Assembly (NCBI GenBank): GCA_013360985.1
Contig: JABWAM010000176.1
Coordinates: forward strand, 1-5,301
Source: Verrucomicrobiia bacterium
GTDB taxonomy: Bacteria; Verrucomicrobiota; Verrucomicrobiia; JABWAM01
DNA length: 5,301 nucleotides
Direction: 5' to 3'
Shown here: positions 1 through 5,301 of the stretch, piece by piece
Layout: each line of letters starts with the position of its first letter
Position numbering within the stretch: the first letter of the stretch is position 1
Notes under the pieces: model-generated
The model's input: the letters and a program-made list of their open reading frames with translations, nothing else
The model's database searches: none
What the model was told of the DNA's origin: nothing
Translations under genes and position numbers: made by a program

Positions 1-86
1 ACCGCGGCCGCGCGCGCGTCTTGCGCCGTTACACCCACGCGAACATCGCTCTCGACACCCTCGCCTTCTGGCAAACTCTCCTGTAA
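1..86 (+). CDS. C-terminal tail of an upstream gene, possibly a glycosyltransferase (partial)
   Basis: An open frame enters from the left edge (first whole codon at 3) and stops at TAA 84-86, giving 27 residues that end in ALDTLAFWQTLL. The tail has an Arg-rich stretch, then RYTHANIALDTL and a short aromatic/leucine helix. This resembles the last helix of GT-B glycosyltransferases, which often end in a pattern like Tyr-x-Trp-x-x-Ile-Ala followed by Leu-Tyr/Phe residues. The next gene is a GT4 enzyme in the same direction starting 55 bp downstream, so a shared glycan gene cluster is plausible. The similarity is weak and rests on very few residues, so the product call is a guess. The existence of a gene end here is better supported than its identity. 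Confidence 0.45.
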   Translation, partial: RGRARVLRRYTHANIALDTLAFWQTLL

Positions 87-141
87 AGCCTTGGTTCGAC
101 GATTCTCCGCGCGGGCGCTTTGTCCGCCTCCTTCCGGCGCG

Positions 142-1356
142 ATGCCGACTCCTCGCCCCATCCTCTACGTCCACCACGAACGCGCGATCGGCGGCGCGCC
201 GCTGAGCCTGCTCTTTCTCCTCCGTCGGCTCGATCGTTCACGATGGACGCCGCGCGTGCTGTGCCTCCGCGAGGGGCCCGCCGCCGATCTCTTCCGCAAG
301 GAAGGCGTTCCCGTGCGGATCGTTCCCGGGCCCGACCTCAGCCATACCGAGCTTGTGTGGTTTCGCGCGCGGCAGTTTCCCCGTCTGCTCCTCCGTCTCG
401 GCGCTTCCCTTCCGCTCGCCTTCCGTCTTCGCGCCGCTTTTCGGGAGGAGATCGCGCGGGGCGGCGCCGCCTCTCCGCCTTCCGCGCTTCCGCTGGTCCA
501 TCTCAACTCCTCGACGCTCGCCGTCGCCGCGGCGGCCGCGAAAGCCCTCCGGCTTCCGGTCGTCTGGCACATCCGCGAGCCGCTGGCCAAAGGGTTCTTC
601 GGCATCCGCCGCGCCCTTCTGCGCGCCGCGATCCGCCGATGGAGCGACGCTGTCATCGCGATCTGCCAAAACGACGCCGAACAACTCGGCGTCATGCCGG
701 CGGGGCGCGTGCGCGTCATTTTCAACTTTGTGGACTTCGCGCAATTCGACTTCGCGGGTCCCAAGGGAGCGCTCCGTCGGGAGCTCCGCCTCCCCGAAGG
801 CGCGCCGATTCTCCTCTTCCTCGGCGGCGCCGCGGCGACGAAGGGCGCGGAAATCCTGCGCCGCGCCGCCCCCGACCTTCTCGCGCGCGCTTCCCAAGCC
901 CATCTCGCGGTTGCCGGAGAAAGCTCGCCCGAGAGCACCGCCGCATGGATTCGCGCCGTGCCGGCCGATTTGCGCCGTCGCGTCCATCTCCTCGGCGCGC
1001 GAACGGATGTCCCCGCGCTCCTCGCCGACGCGGCGCTCCTCCTTTTTCCTTCGACGGTCCCGCATTTCGCGCGTCCCGTGATCGAGGCCGCCGCGATGGG
1101 GGTGCCCTCCCTGGCCAGCGATCTCGGCGGCGTGCGCGAGCTGATCCTTCCGGGCAAGACCGGCGTCCTCATCCCGCCCTCGAATCCGCGGCGGCTCGCG
1201 GAGGTCGCCGCCGCTCTTCTCGCGGATCCGGTCCACCGTCGAACTTTGGGACGCGCCGCCTTGGATCTGGCTCGGGAGCGTTTCAACGCCGAACGCAACG
1301 CCGCGGAAACCGTCGCGGTCTATGAAGAAACGCTCGCCCGCTTCGGGCCTTTTTGA
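142..1356 (+). CDS. GT4-type (GT-B fold) glycosyltransferase
   Basis: A 404-residue protein with the two Rossmann-like halves of a GT-B enzyme, expected to move a sugar from a nucleotide-sugar donor onto a glycan or lipid acceptor at the cytoplasmic side of the membrane. N-terminal half: a beta strand ILYVHH followed by the GGAP loop (residues 17-20), HLNSS (120-124), and WHIREP (142-147), a typical GT4 segment. NFVDFAQF (195-202) sits where family members have an Asn-x-Val-Asp motif just before the donor domain. C-terminal half: ILLFLGGAAATKG (223-235), VHLLGARTDV (281-290) and RPVIEAAAMGVPSLASDLGG (311-330), which holds the donor-binding Glu315, then LPGKTGVLIPP (336-346). The first Glu of the usual EX7E motif is replaced by Pro307. 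No signal peptide or membrane segment is evident. ATG 142 was chosen because the family's first strand starts right after it; an in-frame TTG at 91 would add 17 residues with no family look (Arg/Pro-rich). Neither start has a clear Shine-Dalgarno. Donor and acceptor cannot be predicted. Confidence 0.9.
   Translation: MPTPRPILYVHHERAIGGAPLSLLFLLRRLDRSRWTPRVLCLREGPAADLFRKEGVPVRIVPGPDLSHTELVWFRARQFPRLLLRLGASLPLAFRLRAAFREEIARGGAASPPSALPLVHLNSSTLAVAAAAAKALRLPVVWHIREPLAKGFFGIRRALLRAAIRRWSDAVIAICQNDAEQLGVMPAGRVRVIFNFVDFAQFDFAGPKGALRRELRLPEGAPILLFLGGAAATKGAEILRRAAPDLLARASQAHLAVAGESSPESTAAWIRAVPADLRRRVHLLGARTDVPALLADAALLLFPSTVPHFARPVIEAAAMGVPSLASDLGGVRELILPGKTGVLIPPSNPRRLAEVAAALLADPVHRRTLGRAALDLARERFNAERNAAETVAVYEETLARFGPF
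1336..1354 (+). terminator. Candidate intrinsic terminator at the end of the glycosyltransferase gene
   Basis: A 5-bp GC-only stem, GCCCG (1336-1340) and CGGGC (1344-1348) with loop CTT, is followed by C and five T residues (1350-1354). The hairpin lies inside the last codons of the glycosyltransferase and the T-run includes the first base of its TGA stop. The stem is short, so efficiency is uncertain, but a T-run directly after a GC stem is notable in such GC-rich DNA. It would separate transcription of the glycosyltransferase from the desaturase gene. Confidence 0.45.
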
Positions 1357-1381
1357 CGTCGGGACATTTCCGCTTTAGATT
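1353..1381 (+). promoter_or_regulatory. Candidate sigma70-type promoter for the desaturase-ferredoxin pair
   Basis: TTGACG (1353-1358, five of six matches to TTGACA) and TAGATT (1376-1381, four of six to TATAAT) are separated by exactly 17 nt. This is the most AT-rich patch near any gene start in the window. Transcription would begin near 1387-1389, leaving only about 10-12 nt before the ATG at 1399, which fits the lack of a visible Shine-Dalgarno there. The -35 element overlaps the stop codon and T-run of the preceding gene. The call comes from sequence match only. Confidence 0.5.
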
Positions 1382-1398
1382 CCGCGCACGAATCCTTG

Positions 1399-2484
1399 AT
1401 GGCTCACGCGATGGCGAACGCCCTCTCTCTCCCGCGCAACTATGCGCTCGATGGACCGGAAAACCGCCGTGCCGTAGAACGCGGCCTGGCCAACGCGACA
1501 TGGTACACCTCGCCGATTCCCCGTGCGCGCATGCGACAGCTCATGCAGCGCAAGGATGGCCCGGCGATCCGCGACACCGTGATTTGGTTCGCTCTCCTGG
1601 CGGTCAGCGGCGCCCTCGGCGGGCTCGCCTGGGGCACGTGGTGGGCCGTGCCCGCCTTCGCCGTCTACGGCGTCCTCTACGCTTCCGTGAGCGACTCGCG
1701 CTGGCACGAATGCGGCCACGGCACGGCGTTCAAAACGTCCTGGATGAACGAGGTGATCTATCATCTCGCCAGCTTCATGGCTGTTCGCGCGCCGACGCCG
1801 TGGCGCTGGAGCCATGCCCGCCATCATTCCGACACGATCATCGTCGGGCGCGATCCCGAGATCGCGGTGCCGCGCCCTCCGCGCATCGCGCGATTGCTTG
1901 CCAACTTTACGCATCTCGTCAGCGCTCCCAAGGATCTGGCCAACATGCTTCGCCACAGCGTCGGCCGCCTCCATCCGGCCGAGCGCGACTTCATCCCCGA
2001 GGGCGAAGAGCGGGCGATCTTCTGGACGTCGCGCGCGCACCTTGCGATCTACGCCGCCTTCGTCTTTTGGGCGATCGCCGCGCGCAGCGTTCTCCCTCTC
2101 ATGTACGTTGGGCTGCCCACGCTTTATGGGTCATGGCTGATGGTGGTCTTCGGATTGACCCAGCACGCCGGCCTGGCCGAGGACGTCCTCGACCATCGCC
2201 TCAACTGCCGCACCGTCTCTCTCAACCCCGTTTTGCGTTGGCTCTATTGGAACATGAACTACCATGTGGAGCACCACATGTTCCCGATGGCGCCCTACCA
2301 TGCCCTCCCGGCGCTCCACGAAGTCCTGAAGGCCGACATGCCTCCTCCCTATCGCGGCCTCTGGGAGGCGTACCGCGAAATCATTCCCACCATCTGGCGC
2401 CAGTCGAAGGATCCCACATATTTCGTCCGCCGCCCTCTCCCCGCGCCGCCGCCGAACAATTCTTTGGACGCCGCGCGCGCATGA
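1399..2484 (+). CDS. Membrane di-iron fatty acid desaturase/hydroxylase family protein (MocD-like)
   Basis: A 361-residue integral membrane protein of the fatty acid desaturase/hydroxylase superfamily, which uses a non-haem di-iron centre and O2 to desaturate or hydroxylate a C-H bond. The metal ligands are visible as three histidine boxes: HECGH (103-107), HARHH (139-143) and HVEHH (289-293), with an extra QH at 255-256. Hydrophobic stretches at about 60-97 and 212-252 are the likely membrane hairpins, which places all boxes on the cytoplasmic side as in the family. Segments such as DSRWHECGHGTAFKT, TIIVGRDPEI, TQHAGLAEDVLDHRLN and NMNYHVEHHMFP match what I remember of the MocD-type proteins encoded next to MocE ferredoxins in rhizobia and many other bacteria. 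In rhizobia that system is linked to rhizopine catabolism; here no other rhizopine gene is seen, so the substrate is unknown. The C-terminal 15 or so residues are Pro/Ala-rich and probably variable. Start: ATG 1399, with ATG 1411 as an alternative (a TTG sits at 1396); none has a good Shine-Dalgarno. The stop overlaps the ferredoxin start (ATGA), so the two are co-translated. Confidence 0.93.
   Translation: MAHAMANALSLPRNYALDGPENRRAVERGLANATWYTSPIPRARMRQLMQRKDGPAIRDTVIWFALLAVSGALGGLAWGTWWAVPAFAVYGVLYASVSDSRWHECGHGTAFKTSWMNEVIYHLASFMAVRAPTPWRWSHARHHSDTIIVGRDPEIAVPRPPRIARLLANFTHLVSAPKDLANMLRHSVGRLHPAERDFIPEGEERAIFWTSRAHLAIYAAFVFWAIAARSVLPLMYVGLPTLYGSWLMVVFGLTQHAGLAEDVLDHRLNCRTVSLNPVLRWLYWNMNYHVEHHMFPMAPYHALPALHEVLKADMPPPYRGLWEAYREIIPTIWRQSKDPTYFVRRPLPAPPPNNSLDAARA
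2481..2484 (+). promoter_or_regulatory. ATGA start/stop overlap coupling desaturase and ferredoxin translation
   Basis: The ferredoxin ATG (2481-2483) and the desaturase TGA (2482-2484) share bases. There is no strong Shine-Dalgarno close upstream (only a weak GGA near 2466), so re-initiation by ribosomes finishing the desaturase is the likely way the ferredoxin is made. This supports matched production of the two partners. Confidence 0.7.
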
Positions 2485-2798
2485 GTGATGCGTGGATCAA
2501 GGTGTGCGCCGCCGATGCCCTCGCGATCGAGGACGTGATGCGTTTCGATCATGGGGAACGCACCTTGATCGTCTGCCGCACGGCCGACGGCAGTTACCAC
2601 GTCGCGGACGGGATCTGCACCCATGAAAAGGTGCATCTCGCCGACGGCTGCGTTTTGGGGAACGCGATCGAGTGCGCGAAACACAACGGGCGCTTCGATC
2701 TCCGGACGGGCGACGCCGTGCGCCGTCCTTGCCGCGTGCCGATCGCCCGTTACGACGTCAAGATCGAGGGCGGCGAGGTTTACGCGCGCCTCGGCTGA
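2481..2798 (+). CDS. mocE: Rieske-type [2Fe-2S] ferredoxin, MocE family
   Basis: A 105-residue soluble protein with one Rieske domain spanning nearly its full length. The cluster ligands are Cys46 and His48 (CTH) and Cys65 and His68 (CAKH), spaced C-x-H-x16-C-x2-H as expected. The stretches RFDHGERTL (21-29), GICTHEKVHLADGCV (44-58) and KHNGRFDLRTGDA (67-79) closely match the MocE ferredoxins as I remember them. The expected role is one-electron transfer from a flavin ferredoxin reductase to the di-iron centre of the desaturase encoded immediately upstream, whose stop it overlaps by ATGA. No reductase gene is in the window. There is no signal peptide or Tat motif, consistent with a cytoplasmic electron carrier rather than a bc1-type Rieske subunit. 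An alternative role as a NirD-like or dioxygenase ferredoxin is less likely given the partner gene. The last 13 codons lie over the antisense end of glnE. The symbol is used as a family name and does not imply rhizopine catabolism. Confidence 0.93.
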   Translation: MSDAWIKVCAADALAIEDVMRFDHGERTLIVCRTADGSYHVADGICTHEKVHLADGCVLGNAIECAKHNGRFDLRTGDAVRRPCRVPIARYDVKIEGGEVYARLG

Positions 2799-5301
2799 GG
2801 TCCGGCGCGGGGGCGAGACGCGCCGCGGAAGCGCGAATCCGCGCGCGCCGCTCGCCGAGTTCCTTCTCCAGCGCCGCGGCGTCGCGAAGCCCGAGATGGC
2901 GCGCCAGAGGCGCCCACGCCTCGCGTTCCTTGGGGAGCTGTTGGATGGGCGCGTTGTGGAACCGACGCGCCGCCGACTCCAGCGCGCGCAGCCAGAGGTA
3001 ATCGTCGGCGATCTGTTCGGCGTCCTCTTTGCGCCATGCGGCGATTTCCGGCATCGCGCGAAACACCTCCAAGGTTGAGGCCCGACGGAGCGCCGCGTGG
3101 CGAAAGCCGTGGCGAAGCTGCAGCGCCTGCGCGAGAAATTCCGCGTCCACCATCCCCCCCTCTCCGGTCTTGAAGTCGCGCGCGGGATCGCTCGGATCTC
3201 CGCGCTCCTTCGCGATCCGTTCCCGCATGGCGATCAACTCGCCGAGATCTCCGTCCGCCGCGGGACGGGCGTAGATCGTTTCCTCCACGAGACGGAGAAA
3301 GGCCGCGCCGAGTTTCGCGTCGCCGGCCACCGGACGGGCGCGCGTCAGGCTTTGCCGCTCCCAAAATTGCGCCCGCGTCCGGTAATATCGCGCGTAGGTC
3401 TCCAGCGTCGGCGTGAGCGGACCGTCCTCGCCGTCCGGGCGCAGTCGCGCGTCCACCTTGAAGAGCGCCTCGTCGCCGGAGTCTCGCCCCAGCAAACCGA
3501 TGAGCTTCGCGGCGAGCGGCGGCGTCCCGCCCACAAAGATCACGTCGAGGTCCGCGCCGTAACTGAGGTCGCGGCCGCCATATTTGCCGAGCGCGATCAC
3601 CGCCATCGGCGCCGCGGGTTTTTCGTGCGCCTCCAAAGCGAACTGGAGCGCCCGCGTCACGCACGCGTCGGCGAGCAGGGTCAACTGCTCGAAGGTCTCC
3701 TCCAACGAATCGGCCACGCCGAGGATGTCGCGGAGCTCGATACGAACCAACTCGGAACGCTGGAATCTCCGCAGGCCGGCGGCGCCTCCGTCCTCCGCCT
3801 CGCGCGCGAGCGCCGCTTCCATCGCCGCGCGGTCCCGTCGAAAGGTCAACAATCCTTCGTACGCGATGGACTCAAGGATGGCGGGCTGACGGATGACGAC
3901 GTCGGCCAAAAACTGGCTGTGATCGAAAAGTTGAAACAGCATCTCGACCACGTTGGGATTCGAGGCGAGCACCTCGTAGAGCGCGGATCGGGAGCCGTAG
4001 CTTTCGATGAAGCGCGCGAATTGCGTCAGGGCATGGTCGGGGCGCGCGAGCGCCGGCGCGAGCCGCAGGATCCGCGCGCGGATCCGCCCGAAGAAGTTGC
4101 GGGTTCGCGGCGAAATGTGCGCGTACTCGGGTCCCGAGGCGAGCAGGAGAAGGGTCTGCTCCGCGCGCGCCGGATCGGCGAACCCCGCTTCCCGCGTCAT
4201 GCGCGATCGTCTCTCGGGCGTCGTGTCCCACGGATCCTCCTCCGCCTCGATGCCGTTTCCCGGAACGTTCGGGCGGACAATGCTCTGGAAAAACTTTCGC
4301 ACGAACGCGCGATGTCCTTCCCATTCTCTCTCGAATGCGGCGAGCGGGGAGTAGCCAAGGCCCTCCGCGAGGACCGCCTGTTCCATCTTCGACTCCGGAA
4401 CGGTGTGCGTCTGGCGGTCCTCCCGCATCTGCAGACGATGCTCGACCCTTCGGAAGAAGATGTACGCGCGGGTCAACGCGAGCGCCTCCGCCGCGCCCAC
4501 CAGATCCAGGCGACGGAGCGCTTGGATGGATTTGAGCGTCCCCGACTCCTGCGAGAAGGCGTGCCGCGCCCCATGGATCAACTGCAGCGCTTGCACGGAA
4601 AACTCGATTTCCCGGATCCCGCCCCGCCCGAGCTTTACGTGGCGATCGAGCCCGCCCTCCTTGAGGATCTCCTCCTCGATCCGCGACTTGATCCGGAAAA
4701 TCTCGTCCAGCGCCTGCGGCGGGAGATACCGCGGAAAGCAGAAGGGCTGCAGCCGCTGAATGAACTCGTATCCCAACTCGGGATCGCCCGCGGCGAGGCG
4801 GCACTTTTGGAGCGCCATGCGCTCCCAGGTCTCCCCGAAAGCCGCATAATAGTTCTCATAGCTTTCGAGCGAACGGACGATCGGTCCCGCCTTGTTTTCC
4901 GGCCGCAAACGAAGGTCCACGCGAAAGAGGGCTTCGGCCCCCGCTTCGCCGCGAAACCCCTGGAGCAAGCGGTTCGCCACGCGCGTGAAAAAATCGTGAT
5001 GCGACAACGGCCCGGCGTTCCCTTCTTCTCCGTAAGCGAAGAGGAGATCGATGTCGGAGCTGTAGTTCAGTTCCTGCCCTCCGAGTTTGCCCATCGCGAA
5101 GACCGCGAAACCTGTCGCGGGCGCGCCGTGGCGGGCGGCCTGCTCTTCCAGGCAGGCGGCAAGCCCGCGCCGCAGACAGAAATCGGCGAGCGCCGAGAGT
5201 TCCGCGACCGTCTCCTCGAGCGGCGCGCGCCCCGCGAGATCGCGCGCCGTGATGCGCAGCATCTCGCGCCGACGGACCTCGCGCAAGGCCGCGAAGGTCG
5301 C
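2758..5301 (-). CDS. glnE: Bifunctional glutamine synthetase adenylyltransferase/deadenylylase GlnE (5' end outside window)
   Basis: The frame is open to the right edge, giving 847 codons down to TGA 2758-2760. The start is missing: about 100 N-terminal residues, judging from the usual 950-residue length and the visible first motif FAALREVRRREMLRI. GlnE adds AMP to, and removes it from, glutamine synthetase in response to glutamine and PII, tuning nitrogen assimilation. Numbering from the first visible codon at 5301: the N-terminal (deadenylylase) nucleotidyltransferase domain has GKLGGQELNYSSDIDLLF with Asp83 and Asp85, a third Asp at 129 in FRVDLRLRPE, and GRGGIREIEFSVQALQ near 225-240. The central linker (about 390-475) contains FIESYGSRSALYEVLASNP and DHSQFLADVVIRQP. 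The C-terminal (adenylyltransferase) domain has ALGKYGGRDLSYGADLDVIF with Asp584 and Asp586, Asp617 in FKVDARLRPDG, and GEGGMVDAEFLAQALQLRHG near 713-732. Both catalytic sites look intact. The loop between Asp586 and the third Asp is 13 residues shorter than in the N-terminal domain. The protein ends in a basic Arg/Pro tail encoded over the ferredoxin gene end. Operon partners lie outside the window. Confidence 0.97.
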   Translation of the reverse strand, partial: ATFAALREVRRREMLRITARDLAGRAPLEETVAELSALADFCLRRGLAACLEEQAARHGAPATGFAVFAMGKLGGQELNYSSDIDLLFAYGEEGNAGPLSHHDFFTRVANRLLQGFRGEAGAEALFRVDLRLRPENKAGPIVRSLESYENYYAAFGETWERMALQKCRLAAGDPELGYEFIQRLQPFCFPRYLPPQALDEIFRIKSRIEEEILKEGGLDRHVKLGRGGIREIEFSVQALQLIHGARHAFSQESGTLKSIQALRRLDLVGAAEALALTRAYIFFRRVEHRLQMREDRQTHTVPESKMEQAVLAEGLGYSPLAAFEREWEGHRAFVRKFFQSIVRPNVPGNGIEAEEDPWDTTPERRSRMTREAGFADPARAEQTLLLLASGPEYAHISPRTRNFFGRIRARILRLAPALARPDHALTQFARFIESYGSRSALYEVLASNPNVVEMLFQLFDHSQFLADVVIRQPAILESIAYEGLLTFRRDRAAMEAALAREAEDGGAAGLRRFQRSELVRIELRDILGVADSLEETFEQLTLLADACVTRALQFALEAHEKPAAPMAVIALGKYGGRDLSYGADLDVIFVGGTPPLAAKLIGLLGRDSGDEALFKVDARLRPDGEDGPLTPTLETYARYYRTRAQFWERQSLTRARPVAGDAKLGAAFLRLVEETIYARPAADGDLGELIAMRERIAKERGDPSDPARDFKTGEGGMVDAEFLAQALQLRHGFRHAALRRASTLEVFRAMPEIAAWRKEDAEQIADDYLWLRALESAARRFHNAPIQQLPKEREAWAPLARHLGLRDAAALEKELGERRARIRASAARLAPAPDLSRGARKPRRPRS
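4068..4085. repeat. 18-bp perfect palindrome inside glnE
   Basis: GGATCCGCGCGCGGATCC reads identically on both strands. It lies within the glnE linker region, encoding an Arg-Ile-Arg-Ala-Arg-Ile stretch. The repeated Arg-Ile codons and the GC-rich codon choice can explain it without a regulatory role. Confidence 0.5.

Noticed and set aside
91..141. N-terminal extension of the glycosyltransferase from TTG 91
   Set aside because: The added 17 residues (Arg/Pro-rich) look unlike the family, no Shine-Dalgarno is present, and the first beta strand begins right after ATG 142.
165..1298. Long antisense open frames (up to 377 codons) and a 401-codon +3 frame over the glycosyltransferase
   Set aside because: They are Arg/Ala/Pro/Ser-rich low-complexity translations with no family motifs, as expected from stop-poor GC-rich DNA opposite a real gene.
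1353..2480. Open frame upstream of and in phase with the ferredoxin, as if it encoded a 481-residue protein
   Set aside because: The part before 2481 is an out-of-frame shadow of the desaturase gene, with an Arg/His/Pro-rich translation. Only the part from ATG 2481 has a recognisable domain.
1399..2798. Rhizopine catabolism as the function of the desaturase-ferredoxin pair
   Set aside because: Only the electron-transfer and oxygenase parts resemble that system; no rhizopine dehydrogenase, transport or regulator gene is visible, so the family name does not justify the pathway.
2824..2843. 6-bp hairpin (CGCGGA / TCCGCG, 8-nt loop) just after the ferredoxin stop, as a possible terminator
   Set aside because: It has no T-run after it, lies within glnE coding sequence and is of a kind common by chance in this GC-rich DNA.
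2780..3664. Second minus-strand frame (294 codons) overlapping glnE, considered as a separate gene or frameshifted part
   Set aside because: glnE itself is continuous with all its motifs through this region; the other frame is a Arg/Gly-rich shadow.
1..5301. RNA genes, CRISPR arrays, insertion sequences, toxin-antitoxin or defence genes
   Set aside because: The window is nearly all occupied by the genes listed; the only gaps (87-141 and 1357-1398) are too short, and no repeats or hallmark motifs of these elements were seen.

Overview
The window is a GC-rich, almost fully coding stretch of chromosomal bacterial DNA. All reading frames are open for long distances because stop codons are rare at this base composition. 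It holds one gene tail, three complete genes and one gene that runs off the right edge. A full-length-type two-domain GlnE (glutamine synthetase adenylyltransferase/deadenylylase) suggests a bacterium with PII/GlnE control of nitrogen assimilation. The phylum cannot be fixed from this window. The wording of the GlnE central region and the high GC would fit Proteobacteria or a GC-rich PVC-type lineage, but that is only an impression.

Layout, left to right. Positions 1-86 (+) are the last 27 codons of an upstream gene, possibly another glycosyltransferase. Positions 142-1356 (+) encode a GT4/GT-B glycosyltransferase, likely for a surface glycan or glycolipid. Its end carries a small intrinsic-terminator-like hairpin plus T-run, and directly overlapping that is a good sigma70-type promoter (TTGACG, 17-nt spacer, TAGATT). 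The promoter would drive 1399-2484 (+), a membrane di-iron desaturase/hydroxylase with three histidine boxes. That gene overlaps by ATGA with 2481-2798 (+), a small Rieske [2Fe-2S] ferredoxin of the MocE type. Positions 2758-5301 (-) are glnE, converging on the ferredoxin gene and overlapping it tail to tail by 41 bp. The N-terminal part of glnE lies beyond the window.

How the genes work together. The desaturase and the Rieske ferredoxin form a clear two-gene unit: the ferredoxin should pass electrons to the di-iron centre. The matching reductase (MocF-type in the rhizobial system) is not here. The glycosyltransferase probably belongs to a cluster extending to the left, and glnE is an unrelated housekeeping regulator. 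I see no mobile element, CRISPR array, RNA gene or clearly new multi-gene system. The points worth a second look are the orphan oxygenase-ferredoxin pair, the fused terminator/promoter junction, the antisense gene-end overlap, and a glycosyltransferase lacking the first Glu of its usual EX7E motif.
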